The notes: generated by a model not told the origin, from the sequence alone. A stretch of 64,000 nucleotides of DNA from Nitrococcus mobilis (GCA_024102725.1 JAGFJL010000102.1:1-64000), one strand, 5' to 3'; shown: positions 43,795-54,024, counted from the stretch's first letter. Numbers and translations are program-made.

Positions 43795-44454
43795 TCATTT
43801 GGGCTGCGGCACAATGCGGATATACGGCTTCGGCGCCTTCCAGCCCTCGGGATACCGCTTGTGGGCCTCCTCGTCGGACACCGTGGGCACGATGATGACG
43901 TCCTCGCCCTGCTTCCAGTTGACGGGGGTCGCCACCTGATGCTTCGCGGTGAGCTGACAGGCGTCCAACAAGCGCAGCACTTCGTCGAAGTTGCGCCCCG
44001 TGCTCATGGGATAGGTGAGCGAGGCCTTGATTTTCTTGTCCGGACCGACGACGAACACCGAACGTACGGTAGCGTTGTCCGCTGGGGTGCGACCTTTCGA
44101 GGTATCGCCAGTCTCGGCCGGCAGCATGTCGTAGAGCTTGGCCACCTTCAGCTCGGGGTCGCCGATCAACGGATAAGTGACCGCATGACCCTGGGTTTCC
44201 TCGATGTCCTTCAACCACTCCCGGTGATCGCTCACCGGGTCGACGCTCAGGCCGATGATCTTGCAATTGCGTTTTTCGAACTCCGACTTCAATCCCGCCA
44301 TGTAACCGAGCTCGGTGGTGCACACGGGAGTGAAATCCTTGGGATGGGAGAACAGGATCGCCCAGCCGTCGCCGATCCATTCATGAAAGTTGAGCACCCC
44401 TTCCGTCGTCTCGGCTGTGAAATTGGGGGCTTCGTCATTGATACGTAGTGACAT
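43795..44454 (-). CDS. 1-Cys type peroxiredoxin
   Basis: 219-residue Prx6-like peroxiredoxin that reduces peroxides. The peroxidatic Cys is in HPKDFTPVCTTELG (Cys about 45). The C-terminal domain has LRLLDACQLTAKHQVATPVNWKQGEDVIIVP, typical of the Prx6/AhpC-TSA group. A second cysteine at residue 61 (KRNCKI) is common and does not make a 2-Cys enzyme. ATG 44454 fits the family start MSLRINDEAPNF, with AGGTGCTCC upstream. Confidence 0.93.
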   Translation of the reverse strand: MSLRINDEAPNFTAETTEGVLNFHEWIGDGWAILFSHPKDFTPVCTTELGYMAGLKSEFEKRNCKIIGLSVDPVSDHREWLKDIEETQGHAVTYPLIGDPELKVAKLYDMLPAETGDTSKGRTPADNATVRSVFVVGPDKKIKASLTYPMSTGRNFDEVLRLLDACQLTAKHQVATPVNWKQGEDVIIVPTVSDEEAHKRYPEGWKAPKPYIRIVPQPK

Positions 44455-44725
44455 GGAGCACCTCCCATTGCTCGCCAGATGACGCTGATCCACCGGCTTC
44501 AGACTGAAATGGGGCGGCCGCAGGACAACGACACCATCCCACCCCTTCGCGCGAACCCATCTAAATTAAGATGGCTTCCAGAAGGAGTGCATGAAGTATA
44601 GCGTTCGCATGCGAAATTGCGTGGTGGAGCGGCCACCCGCCGGCCGCTACGCTGGCCGCATAGCGCTGGCTGGTGGGGCTAAAAACTCGGTGGCGGGAGC
44701 CCTCTGATCCGAGGAGTAAACCGCC

Positions 44726-45547
44726 TTACTGCGCAACCTCGACACGCAGCTCGACCCGTTGCCGAGCCGAGTCGGCGCTGCGGGTACTGTAGACGATGCC
44801 GGAACCCTCGCGTGCCGCACCTTCCCGAACCACACCGATCGGAATCCATGCTCCCAGCGCGCCGGAGACGGTGCTGACGATGCGGCGGCTTGGAATCGCG
44901 CCTTCGACAGTGCCGGCGCTGTCCGCCACGCTGATGTCGATGACGGCGCGACCGGCGGCGAGCCGCGCGGTAGCGTAAAAGCCTTCCGGCCAATGGTGGT
45001 AGCGCCGACGCTCGGCATAGGCCTCGCCGCCTCTCCGATTCAGCGCTACGAAACGATCCGTTATCGGTATGATTTCCCCGGTATCGATGAAGGCGGGTCG
45101 GCCCGGCATGGCCGTCACCGTCTGGACCAGGCGAGTGTCTTCCGCCGATCGGCTCCTGAACACTTCGGCGCCTTTTCGACCGACACCAAGGCCTTCACCG
45201 CCAGCCGCGGCGGCGCTGATACGGCGCACGCTGATCTGCAGCGATTGCATGGGGGTATCCAACTTTCGCACCAGCTCCCGCGTCCGCTCGATGGCCGCCG
45301 GGCTGCCACGCACGATCAGCCGTGCGCCGGCGGCCCGGACGGCCACATCCGCGCCCGCCACCGCGGAGAGTGTGGGTAGCAGCACTTCGGCGAGTTGGTG
45401 ACGTAGCTCGATGACCTCGATCTCCGCCGCCGACGCCAAACCCACCAGCAAGATCAGTAACAGGCCAGCCGCAAGAGAACCGCGCCGCCCGGCCCCTCTC
45501 AGAGATGCAGCCGACGTAGCTCGGGATCGGAACTGGCTGTCTCCCAT
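44726..45547 (-). CDS. Secretin N-domain-like secreted protein
   Basis: About 273 residues. A basic and hydrophobic N-terminus (GSLAAGLLLILLVGLASAA) is a signal peptide, followed by EIEVIELRHQLAEVLLPTLSAVAGADVAV and ARLIVRGSPAAIERTRELVRKLD. This is the repeat found in secretin N1/N2-type domains, where it builds rings in outer-membrane channels. No secretin pore domain follows, so it is not a secretin itself. The remaining part is beta-rich without a known match. The start overlaps the DUF7931 gene by 49 bases. Confidence 0.65.
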   Translation of the reverse strand: MGDSQFRSRATSAASLRGAGRRGSLAAGLLLILLVGLASAAEIEVIELRHQLAEVLLPTLSAVAGADVAVRAAGARLIVRGSPAAIERTRELVRKLDTPMQSLQISVRRISAAAAGGEGLGVGRKGAEVFRSRSAEDTRLVQTVTAMPGRPAFIDTGEIIPITDRFVALNRRGGEAYAERRRYHHWPEGFYATARLAAGRAVIDISVADSAGTVEGAIPSRRIVSTVSGALGAWIPIGVVREGAAREGSGIVYSTRSADSARQRVELRVEVAQ

Positions 45548-45984
45548 AACGCATCGAACTCCTTGACTAGCGCGCGTGCCAGCACCGGATCGTCCGGGCT
45601 GGCTGTTCCTTGATAGCTCGTCCAATGCAGACGATGAACCACGGCGCGACGGTCCACCACGAGAAAGGCATCCAGACGCTCTCGGCTATCCTCCGCCAGC
45701 CGGCGTATCTCGATGAACGATGTCAGCTGCCGGGCAAGCTCGATGAGGCGATGCCCCCGGCTCACCGCCGGGGCACTGTCGCGCACCAGGATATGAATCC
45801 GGGCCGCTCGTCCTCCGGAGACGGCCAGCGCGCGCAGCGCGCTCAAAAAGGGCGGGTAATCGTAGAGGCGCGGCTCTAGATCGGGGCTGTAGAGGTGGAG
45901 CTCACGCCGGGCGCTCATTGTCAGCTCGACGGTGGCCTGCTGCACCGCGTCCAACGAATCCAGCGTGCTCGAAGCGGTATTCAT
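45499..45984 (-). CDS. DUF7931 domain protein
   Basis: 161-residue cytoplasmic protein with LHLYSPDLEPRLYDYPPFLSAL and ARIHILVRDSAPAVSRGHRLIELARQLTS then DAFLVVDRRAVVHR, the pattern I associate with the DUF7931 group. The HILVRD and FLVVD strands recall a phospholipase D-like half domain, but the HKD motif is absent. Function unknown. ATG 45984 is chosen since the upstream extension has no similarity; the gene overlaps the secretin-like gene and is probably co-expressed. Confidence 0.65.
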   Translation of the reverse strand: MNTASSTLDSLDAVQQATVELTMSARRELHLYSPDLEPRLYDYPPFLSALRALAVSGGRAARIHILVRDSAPAVSRGHRLIELARQLTSFIEIRRLAEDSRERLDAFLVVDRRAVVHRLHWTSYQGTASPDDPVLARALVKEFDALWETASSDPELRRLHL

Positions 45985-46377
45985 CGCGCCTCCTGCTGCC
46001 CTCGCCGCATGCACTTGGGCATGCCGGTATGTCTGGATCCCGACTATAGGAAATACCAGCCCTCGGCCTCTACCACCCGCGTCACACTCCCTTAATCTTG
46101 AAGATCTCCTGCGGCTCAGCCGAGCAGGGCCCTTAACGGCCGTGAGCGCCGCCGGTATCCTTCCATCCAGCCGCGCGGAAATTCTCGCTGCCCTTATCAT
46201 TCAAGCCCAGACCGCCGCCACGCCGAGTGATACCGGAATGCTGGCGAGAATGCGCAGACCGTCGCGAATCGTCACCACAGCATGCTGCACGAGACTGCAA
46301 GTGATAGTAGCCTTCTGCCAGGCAATGCCAATAACACAAACAAGCGGCCCTGTGATCCCATGCCGAGGTTATGATTT
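45985..46377. other. Gap before the amino acid permease
   Basis: 393 bases between divergent genes, expected to hold both promoters. I see no gene and no clear operator. Confidence 0.3.
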
Positions 46378-47820
46378 ATGGATTTGCTTCGTACCAAACC
46401 GATTGACACCGATCTCACCAAAGATACCGGCTTAAAGCGGGTGCTGGGTCCCGTACACCTCACCCTGATGGGTATCGGCGCCATTATCGGCACCGGCATT
46501 TTCGTGCTCACCGGCATCGGCGCGGCCAATTACGCCGGCCCGGCGCTGGTCTTGTCCTTCCTGCTGGCTGGCACGGTCTGTACCTGCGCCGCGTTGGCCT
46601 ACGCCGAACTGGCCGCCTCCATCGGCGGCAGCGGCAGCGCGTATACCTACGGCTATGCGGGTCTTGGCGAATTCCCCGCCTGGATCATCGGCTGGATGCT
46701 GATTCTGGAATACACCATCGCCATTTCCGCCGTCTCGCTCGGCTGGTCGGGCTATGTGAACAACGCGCTACAAGCCATGGACTGTGGCCTGCCGAGCAGA
46801 CTGCTGCACTCGCCGTTCGATGCGGACACCCCCGGCCTCATCAACCTGCCGGCTTCCCTGGTCATTCTTGCACTGGGCGGGCTGCTGCTCTCCGGTGCCA
46901 AAATAAGCGCCTTATTCAACGCCGTCGTGGTATGCATTAAGGTGAGTGTGGTGCTGCTGTTCATCGCCGTGGCGGCGTTTCATGTGGACCCGAGCAACTG
47001 GGTTCCGTTCATTCCGGAGCCGGCCTTGAACGTGCGCGGTGAAGCGGCTTTCGGTTGGCGCGGCATTGCCGCTGGTGCCGCGATCGTGTTTTTCGCTTAC
47101 ATTGGTTTTGATGCAGTTTCCACCGCGGCCGAGGAAACCGCCAAGCCCCAGCGCGATCTACCGATCGGCATTCTCGCCTCGCTCGGCATTTGCACGGTAT
47201 TGTACATCATGGTATCCGGCTTGCTGACCGGTATCATGAATTACACACTGCTCAACACGCCCTCGCCGATCTCCGATGCCCTACTCCACGTAGGCGTAAA
47301 CTGGGCCGCAGGCATCATCGCGCTGGGCGCCATCGCCGGCTTGACCACCGTGATGCTGGTGCTCTACTACGCCCTTACCCGCATCCTGTTCGCCATTGCG
47401 CGTGACGGCCTGCTGCCGCGCTTTTTCGCCCACATCAGCCCGCACACCAAAAGCCCGGTGCGCGCCATCATACTGATGGGTGTCATCATGGCGCTGATTA
47501 GCGGGCTTGTGCCGTTGGGTGACCTCGCCGAGCTCACCAACATCGGCACCCTCGGCGCCTTCGCTGTAGTGTGCGCCGGGGTGCTGGTGCTGCGCCGCGC
47601 CCGCCCCGAACTGCCGCGCCCGTTCAAGGTGCCGGGCGGTCCTGTGCTGCCGGTACTCGGCATCCTCGGCTGTCTCTATCTGATGATCAATCTGCAGCAC
47701 ACGACTTGGCTTGCCTTCCTACTCTGGAACGGTATTGGTCTTTTGATTTACTTCGGATATTCGTATCGCGGCAGCCTGCTCAACAGTGGCTCGGTAGCGG
47801 AATCAACCAACTCCGGCTGA
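46378..47820 (+). CDS. APC family amino acid permease
   Basis: 480-residue inner-membrane transporter of the amino acid-polyamine-organocation superfamily, cationic amino acid transporter branch. The first helix contains GIGAIIGTGIFVLTGIGAANYAGPAL, the substrate and Na+-site region of the LeuT-fold. About 12 helices can be counted, with FFAYIGFDAVSTAAEE at the sixth and ARDGLLPRFFAHI after the eighth. Related proteins are called YhdG or YfnA. Likely substrates are neutral or cationic amino acids; none can be read from sequence. It stands alone, convergent with the thiolase gene. Confidence 0.92.
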   Translation: MDLLRTKPIDTDLTKDTGLKRVLGPVHLTLMGIGAIIGTGIFVLTGIGAANYAGPALVLSFLLAGTVCTCAALAYAELAASIGGSGSAYTYGYAGLGEFPAWIIGWMLILEYTIAISAVSLGWSGYVNNALQAMDCGLPSRLLHSPFDADTPGLINLPASLVILALGGLLLSGAKISALFNAVVVCIKVSVVLLFIAVAAFHVDPSNWVPFIPEPALNVRGEAAFGWRGIAAGAAIVFFAYIGFDAVSTAAEETAKPQRDLPIGILASLGICTVLYIMVSGLLTGIMNYTLLNTPSPISDALLHVGVNWAAGIIALGAIAGLTTVMLVLYYALTRILFAIARDGLLPRFFAHISPHTKSPVRAIILMGVIMALISGLVPLGDLAELTNIGTLGAFAVVCAGVLVLRRARPELPRPFKVPGGPVLPVLGILGCLYLMINLQHTTWLAFLLWNGIGLLIYFGYSYRGSLLNSGSVAESTNSG

Positions 47821-47914
47821 GCCGATTTTGCAAGAATCCTCACCACCCTACGGGGCACAAAGAGGGCCGCAGCGCGACAGACAAACCGCGCGAGTGCGAG
47901 CCTTTGCACCCCCG

Positions 47915-49114
47915 CTACACCGCCTCGAAAATTCCCGCCGCCCCCATGCCACTGCCAACGCACATGGTCACCATCCCGTAGCGCAGGCCGCGCCGGCGCA
48001 TGCCGTGCAGCAAGGTGGCCGTGCGGATGGCGCCGGTGGCACCGAGCGGATGGCCGAGCGCGATGGCTCCGCCCAGGGGATTGACCTGCTCCGGATTGAG
48101 CTCCAACTTGCGGATCACCGCCAAGCTCTGGGCCGCGAACGCCTCGTTGAGCTCGATCCATTCGAGCTGATTCTGGGACAGGCCCGCCCACTCGAGCGCC
48201 CGAGGAATCGCGAGCTGCGGACCGATCCCCATGATCTGCGGCGGCACCCCGACCACGCTGTAGGAAACCCAGCGGCCTAACGGCCGGACGCCGAGGCGCT
48301 TGATCATTCGCTCGCTCATGACCACGACCGCCCCGGCTCCGTCACTGGTCTGCGAGCTGTTGCCCGCCGTCACCGACCCCTGCGCCGCGAACACCGGGCG
48401 CAGCTTGGCCAGAGCCTCCTGGTTGGTGCCGCGTCTTGGTCCCTCGTCGGTGTCCACGACCCGCTCGTGCACCGCTACGGTCTGGCCGTCCGCGGAAGGT
48501 GCCCGGTGGCGTACGGTATAGGGCAGAATCTCAGCACTGAACTCGCCGGTCTCGATGGCGTGCAAGGCGCGCTGGTGGCTTTGCACGGCGAAAGCATCCT
48601 GATCCTCGCGCGAGACCTGCCAGCGCTCAGCCACCTTCTCGGCGGTGAGCCCCATGCCGAAGGCGATGCCGACATCCTCGTCGCGCTCGAAAATCGATGG
48701 GTTGAATGAGGGCTTGTTACCCATCCAAGGAATGGCGCTCATGCTCTCGGTACCACCGGCGATGATGCAATCGGCTTCGCCGAGTCGTACTCGATCCGCA
48801 GCCATGGCAATGGTCTGCAGCCCGGAAGCGCAGAACCGGTTGACGGTAGCGCCCGGCACGGAATCCGGCAGACCGGCGAGCAAGGCCCCCATGCGGGCCA
48901 CGTTGAGCCCCTGCTCGGCCTCGGGCATGGCGCAGCCGATGAGTACATCTTCGATCGCCGCCGGCTCCAAACCGGGGACCGCGTCGACTACCCCGCGCAA
49001 CACATGGACCAGCAGGTCATCCGGCCGGGTAGCCCGGAATACACCACGTGGCGCCTTGCCCACGGGCGTACGTACGGCCGCTACGATGAAAGCGTCCTGA
49101 ATCTGTGCCGCCAT
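47915..49114 (-). CDS. fadA: Acetyl-CoA C-acyltransferase (thiolase) FadA
   Basis: 399-residue thiolase that cleaves 3-ketoacyl-CoA in beta-oxidation. The nucleophilic Cys is in NRFCASGLQTI (about residue 90), the His in NPLGGAIALGHPLG (about 355) and the second Cys in TMCVGSGMGAAG (about 385). ATG 49114 gives the conventional start (QDAFIVAAVRTPVGKA). It follows the fused dehydrogenase/hydratase gene by 14 bases and closes the operon. An acetyl-CoA acetyltransferase role is less likely given these neighbours. Confidence 0.94.
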   Translation of the reverse strand: MAAQIQDAFIVAAVRTPVGKAPRGVFRATRPDDLLVHVLRGVVDAVPGLEPAAIEDVLIGCAMPEAEQGLNVARMGALLAGLPDSVPGATVNRFCASGLQTIAMAADRVRLGEADCIIAGGTESMSAIPWMGNKPSFNPSIFERDEDVGIAFGMGLTAEKVAERWQVSREDQDAFAVQSHQRALHAIETGEFSAEILPYTVRHRAPSADGQTVAVHERVVDTDEGPRRGTNQEALAKLRPVFAAQGSVTAGNSSQTSDGAGAVVVMSERMIKRLGVRPLGRWVSYSVVGVPPQIMGIGPQLAIPRALEWAGLSQNQLEWIELNEAFAAQSLAVIRKLELNPEQVNPLGGAIALGHPLGATGAIRTATLLHGMRRRGLRYGMVTMCVGSGMGAAGIFEAV

Positions 49115-49128
49115 GGCCTCCTCCTGCA

Positions 49129-51495
49129 TCAATTACGCAACGGCTTACCGGTCTTGAGCATGTGGGCAATGCGATCCTGAGTTTTCTGGTTACGCAGCAG
49201 CGCCATGAAGCCCTCACGCTCGAGGTGCAGCAGCCAGTCTTCGGATACGCTGAGCCCGGCATCCACCTCGCCACCGCAAAGCGCGGTGACCAAGTGCGCG
49301 GCGACCTCATAGTCGTACGCCGAGATGAAGCCGCCGCAGCGCAAGTTGACCAAAAAGGCCTCGAGCGTCGCAACGCCATCCCGCCCCGCAACGCGAAAAG
49401 GCCGCTGCAAAGGCGCACGATAGCCGGCCTCGGCCAGCGCGATGGCCTGCTGCTGCGCCACATGCAACACCTCGTCGGGATGCAAAATGACCGTGCTATT
49501 CGGACCAAGAAAACCGAGCGTTTGCGCCTCGCGCGCGCTCTTCGCCACGGTGGCCTTGGCAACCGTCTCGAAGTAGCCTCGCAGGAAGGGAAACGGATCG
49601 CCGTCCGGGGCGCGCTGCGCGGCTCGCAACGCGAGTTCCTTGCAACCGCCACCGGCCGGAATGAGTCCCACCCCTGCCTCGACCAACCCGATATAGCTCT
49701 CGAGCGCGGCCACGACATGATCGCAGTGCATAAGAAATTCGCAGCCGCCGCCCAGCGCCATTCCGCGCACACCGGCAACCACCGGAATCGAGGCCCCGCG
49801 CAGGCAAGCGGTGGCCTGCTGGAACCGTCCTACCATCCGCTCCAGGCCATCGTAGTCCTCGCCCTGGAGGGCCTCGACCACTTGCTTGAGGTCGGCGCCG
49901 ACCGAAAACGGCTCGGAATCCTGCCACAGCACGAGCGCCCGGGACCGGCGCTCGGCGATGCCCACGGCCTCGATGACCCCGTCCAAAACGTCACCACCGA
50001 TCGCGTGCTGCCGCGACTTGAAGCTTAGGATCGCGATCCCGGACTCGCGGCTCCACAGACGCACCGCTTCGGTTTCGAACAACGTCTCGCCGCGGGCAAC
50101 CGGCCGTTCGCCCAGGACTTGATCGGGGAAATATTGCCGCTGATAGACTGGCAGAGTGGAACGGGGACGATACAGCCGGTCCGACGGAGCGTAGGAACCC
50201 TCCGGTGTGTGCACCGCCTCGATTCGGTGCACCCAATCGGGCAATGCCACCTCCGCCAGTGTCTCGCCTGCCTCGATATCCGTTTGGATCGCCGCCGCCG
50301 TCTCATGCCAGCCGGCGCCCTGCCAAAGCTCGAATGGGCCACGTTGCCAGCCGAAACCCCAGCGTATGGCCAAGTCGACATCGCGCGCATTATCGGCAAT
50401 CGAGGCAAGTAGATAGGCCGCGTAATGGAACGTATCCCGGTGGATACACCAGAGGAACCGCGCCTGCGGATGCTCGGACTGGCGCAGCCGCTCGAGCAAG
50501 GCGGCCGGACCGCCCTGGCCAAGAATCTCCTGGAGCTCCGGGGCGGCCTCTTGCCGAGCCGGCCGGTAGTCGGCCCGCTCGGTGTCCAACACCTGGATCT
50601 CCTTGCCCACCTTACGGTAGACGCCGGCACCCGATTTCTGCCCCAACGCCCCCTTCTCGATGAGCCGGCCCATCCACTTGGGTAGCTTCAGGCAATCCAC
50701 CCAGGGATCGTCGCTTAACCGCTCGATCGAGCCTTCGACCACATGCTGCAAGGTATCCAGCCCCACCACGTCGGCCGTTCGAAAAGTGGCGCTCTTGGGT
50801 CGGCCGATGGCCGGACCGGTCAGCGCATCCACCACATCGAACGGCAAGCCGAGCCGATCGGCATGATGGATCGCCGCCAGCAACGCGAACACCCCGATTC
50901 GGTTGCCAATGAAATTCGGCGTATCGCGCGCCCGGACGACGCTCTTGCCCAGGGTGGTGGTAAGAAAACTTTCCAGCTGGTCAAGCACCCAAGTCGCAGT
51001 CTGATCGCTTGGGATCAGCTCCACCAAACGCATGTAGCGCGGCGGGTTGAAAAAGTGAACGCCGCAAAAGCGCTCGCGTACGGCTTCGGGAAGCACCTCG
51101 GCCAGTTGGCTGATCGACAGCCCCGAAGTGTTGCTACCGATTAGGGCATGCGGTGCGATGTAAGGCGCGATGCGGGTATACAGATCGCGCTTGATCTCGA
51201 GCCGCTCGGCCACCGCCTCGATCAGCAAATCGCAGTCGCGCAACGCCGCCAGATCCTGCTCATAGTTGGCCGGCACGATCAGCTCGGCGTGCGCCGCAGT
51301 GGCGAGCGGACTAGGCTGGAGCTTGCGCAGCCGCTCGATAGCCTTTTGCACATGCGCATTCGGCTCGGCACCCTCGGCCGACAACTCGAACAACACCGCT
51401 TGCACACCGGCATTCGTCAAGTGGGCCGCGATCTGCGCACCCATAACCCCGGCGCCGAGGACGGCGGCGCGGCGTACGTGAATGACTTCGCTCAT
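49129..51495 (-). CDS. 3-hydroxyacyl-CoA dehydrogenase/enoyl-CoA hydratase, FadN order
   Basis: 788-residue bifunctional beta-oxidation enzyme. The N-terminal half is the NAD-dependent dehydrogenase: AAVLGAGVMGAQIAAHL, NTSGLSISQLAEVLP, GVHFFNPPRYM and NFIGNRIGVF. The C-terminal half is a crotonase-type hydratase: LVLWQDSEPFSVGADLKQV and GGGCEFLMHCDHVVAALESYIGLVEAGVGLIPAGGGCKEL. This order is the reverse of E. coli FadB and matches the FadN/YusL type of Bacillus. It lies between fadE (27 bases upstream) and fadA. Confidence 0.93.
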   Translation of the reverse strand: MSEVIHVRRAAVLGAGVMGAQIAAHLTNAGVQAVLFELSAEGAEPNAHVQKAIERLRKLQPSPLATAAHAELIVPANYEQDLAALRDCDLLIEAVAERLEIKRDLYTRIAPYIAPHALIGSNTSGLSISQLAEVLPEAVRERFCGVHFFNPPRYMRLVELIPSDQTATWVLDQLESFLTTTLGKSVVRARDTPNFIGNRIGVFALLAAIHHADRLGLPFDVVDALTGPAIGRPKSATFRTADVVGLDTLQHVVEGSIERLSDDPWVDCLKLPKWMGRLIEKGALGQKSGAGVYRKVGKEIQVLDTERADYRPARQEAAPELQEILGQGGPAALLERLRQSEHPQARFLWCIHRDTFHYAAYLLASIADNARDVDLAIRWGFGWQRGPFELWQGAGWHETAAAIQTDIEAGETLAEVALPDWVHRIEAVHTPEGSYAPSDRLYRPRSTLPVYQRQYFPDQVLGERPVARGETLFETEAVRLWSRESGIAILSFKSRQHAIGGDVLDGVIEAVGIAERRSRALVLWQDSEPFSVGADLKQVVEALQGEDYDGLERMVGRFQQATACLRGASIPVVAGVRGMALGGGCEFLMHCDHVVAALESYIGLVEAGVGLIPAGGGCKELALRAAQRAPDGDPFPFLRGYFETVAKATVAKSAREAQTLGFLGPNSTVILHPDEVLHVAQQQAIALAEAGYRAPLQRPFRVAGRDGVATLEAFLVNLRCGGFISAYDYEVAAHLVTALCGGEVDAGLSVSEDWLLHLEREGFMALLRNQKTQDRIAHMLKTGKPLRN

Positions 51496-51522
51496 CCTTA
51501 TGCTCTCCTCAGCGACCTGTGC

Positions 51523-54024
51523 TCATGGGAGCCGATCGGCGGCCCGCCGGGGCCAGGCGGCCTCCTGCTGCGCGCTCGGTTCTTGGCGCTCCTCTTCCGG
51601 TGCCAGCTCGGCCGGGTCGAAAGCATCGGTCTGGATGGCATCCCAGCGCAGCCGCTCGTATTCACGGACCAACTCCGCCTGCTCGCGGTCCAGCACTCCC
51701 TGTTCCAAACAAGAGGCGAGTTGCTCCTCGAAGGTATAGCCCTTAATCGTTCCCTCGCCGAGCGCCTTGGTGAACCGCTGATACGGCCGCTGCGCCCGCC
51801 GCAGTAGATTAAACGCGGCCTCCATGCGGCCGACGGGGTCGTCGGCGGAACGACCTAGGTAGACGTGCCGGGTAATGCGATCGCGCACCCCGCCGGCCTC
51901 CATCATCTGCCGAGCAAGGCGGGCACTGATCCGGTCGCTCGGCGCTTTGTAGGGTCGACCCAAAGGAAATACCACAAACCGCAGGACGCGCCCCAAACCG
52001 ATGGTCGGGAAATTATCGAAAAACCCGTCAAAGGCCTCGTAGATTGCGTTCAGACAGAACTCGACCGTCCACTGCACCGAGGCCAGTTCCTGTTCGGGCT
52101 GGCCGGCATCGGCATGGTATTTGAGCACCGCCGAGGCAAGATAGAGGTTGCTCAACACATCGCCTAGGCGCGCGGAGAGGCGTTCCTTGCGCTTGAGTTC
52201 ACCGCCGAGCACGCCCAACGTCACATCGGTAACGAACGCCAAGGCAGCGCTCATACGCGTGAGCTCACGGTAGTAGCGTGCCGTCGGGCCGGCGACTGGG
52301 ACCGCGGCAAGCCGCGCGCCGGTCAAAGCATGGGTAAAGGCGCGCACGCCGCAGCTGCTGGTATAGCTGATATGGGCGAACAGCAACCGATCAAAGCGCT
52401 CCATCCCTCGGCGCGGATCAGCCTCGTGCACCGCCGCCATTTCATCGAGCACGTACGGATGGCAGCGAATGGCACCCTGGCCAAAGATCATCAGACTCCG
52501 CGTGAGAATATTCGCGCCCTCGACGGTGATGGCCACTGGGATGGACTGGTAAACATAGCCCAAGTAGTTGCGCGGGCCATAAATAATGGTTCGCCCGCCG
52601 TGAACATCCATGGCGTCGTTGACGCTCAGGCGCATGTGCTCGGTCATGTGATATTTGGCTATGGCGGAGACCACTGCCGGCTTGATGCCCATATCGGCGG
52701 CGCTGGCCGTCAGCACCCGAGTGGCCTCCAGCAAGTAAGTGCGACCGGCGATGCGTGCCAGGGCTTCCTGCACGCCCTCGAACTCGCCGATCGGCAGCTT
52801 GAACTGTTGGCGTATGCGGGCATAGGCGCCGGTCATACGATAGCTGAGCTTGCTCGCCGCCGCGCCCAGTGCCGGCAGCGAGATGGCCCGTCCCACCGCA
52901 AGGCATTCCACCAACATCCGCCAACCCTTGCCGGCCATGGACTGGCCGCCGATAATCCAGTCGAGGGGAATGAACACATCCTCACCCTCGACCGGTCCGT
53001 TCATGAACGCTAGCCCCATGGGGAAATGACGCCGGCCGAGGCGCACCCCGGGGTGGTTCGCCGGAATCAGCGCACAGGTAATCCCGAGTTGCACCTCGCC
53101 GCCGAGCAAGCCTTGCGGATCGTAGAGCTTGAACGCCAATCCGAGCACGGTGGCAACCGGAGCCAAGGTGATGTAGCGCTTGCAGAAACTCAAACGGATA
53201 CCGAGCACTTCTTGACCGCGGTGTGCGCCCTTGCAGACGATCCCATAGTCGGGCATGGAACCGGCGTCCGAGCCCACATCCGGGCCGGTCAAAGCGAAGC
53301 AAGGAATCTCGCGGCCGTCGGCGAGCCTCGGCAGCCAATAATCCTTCTGCTGTTGGGTACCGTACTTCATCAGCAGCTCGCCCGGGCCGAGCGAATTCGG
53401 AACCATCACGGTTACCGCGGCATCGAGGCTGCGCGTTGAAATCTTGGAAACGACGGTGGACTGTGCCAAGCTGGAAAAAGCTCGGCCACCGTACTCTTTG
53501 GGGATGATCAGGCTGAAAAAGCGCTCCCGCTTCAGGTAGTCCCAAACTTCCGGCGCTAGATCGTGATCCTTGCGCACGATGCGATCCTGATCGAGCATTT
53601 CACAGAGCGTCTCCACCTGATGGTCGAGAAACGCCTGCTCCTCGGGCGTGAACTGCGTCACTTGAAAGCCAAGCAGCTGGGACCAGTTCGGCCGACCCCG
53701 AAGCAGCTCCGCCTCCCACCAGATATCGCCGGCCTCCAGCGCCTCTTGCTCGGTCGCGCTCAGGGCGGGCAGCGCCGCGCGAAACAGATCGAACACGGGG
53801 CGCGAGATCAACCGACGGCGGATCTCCCCGACATTGAGCGCCACCGCCGCCGGAATGAAAAGCAGCGCCGCGATGAGCGCTCCCAGCACACCCAAGCCCC
53901 CCGTGGCAACCAGAACCAACAGGTAAGCTGTGATGGCCGCGGTCCAAATCATCCGAGACACACCCGCGTAGGCCAGCATCCAAACACCGGCAATCCCGAT
54001 CAAGGTCGCAACCAGGGCGTACAT
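51523..54024 (-). CDS. fadE: Acyl-CoA dehydrogenase FadE
   Basis: 833-residue FadE-type acyl-CoA dehydrogenase, the first step of fatty acid beta-oxidation. The N-terminus has two membrane segments (MYALVATLIGIAGVWMLAY; LLVLVATGGLGVLGALIAALLFIPAAVAL). The FAD-binding part includes CFALTGPDVGSDAGSMPDYG and the C-terminal helical domain AKYHMTEHMRLSVNDAMDVHGGR, followed by the DUF1974 extension that makes this class long. It is the first gene of fadE-fadN-type-fadA, 221 bases after tetR. I see no TetR-type palindrome in that gap, so it may rely on read-through or its own promoter. Confidence 0.95.
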   Translation of the reverse strand: MYALVATLIGIAGVWMLAYAGVSRMIWTAAITAYLLVLVATGGLGVLGALIAALLFIPAAVALNVGEIRRRLISRPVFDLFRAALPALSATEQEALEAGDIWWEAELLRGRPNWSQLLGFQVTQFTPEEQAFLDHQVETLCEMLDQDRIVRKDHDLAPEVWDYLKRERFFSLIIPKEYGGRAFSSLAQSTVVSKISTRSLDAAVTVMVPNSLGPGELLMKYGTQQQKDYWLPRLADGREIPCFALTGPDVGSDAGSMPDYGIVCKGAHRGQEVLGIRLSFCKRYITLAPVATVLGLAFKLYDPQGLLGGEVQLGITCALIPANHPGVRLGRRHFPMGLAFMNGPVEGEDVFIPLDWIIGGQSMAGKGWRMLVECLAVGRAISLPALGAAASKLSYRMTGAYARIRQQFKLPIGEFEGVQEALARIAGRTYLLEATRVLTASAADMGIKPAVVSAIAKYHMTEHMRLSVNDAMDVHGGRTIIYGPRNYLGYVYQSIPVAITVEGANILTRSLMIFGQGAIRCHPYVLDEMAAVHEADPRRGMERFDRLLFAHISYTSSCGVRAFTHALTGARLAAVPVAGPTARYYRELTRMSAALAFVTDVTLGVLGGELKRKERLSARLGDVLSNLYLASAVLKYHADAGQPEQELASVQWTVEFCLNAIYEAFDGFFDNFPTIGLGRVLRFVVFPLGRPYKAPSDRISARLARQMMEAGGVRDRITRHVYLGRSADDPVGRMEAAFNLLRRAQRPYQRFTKALGEGTIKGYTFEEQLASCLEQGVLDREQAELVREYERLRWDAIQTDAFDPAELAPEEERQEPSAQQEAAWPRRAADRLP

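Noticed and set aside
49105-50028. 307-codon plus-strand frame
   Set aside because: Antisense to the hydratase half of the beta-oxidation enzyme.
52330-53013. 227-codon plus-strand frame
   Set aside because: Antisense to fadE.
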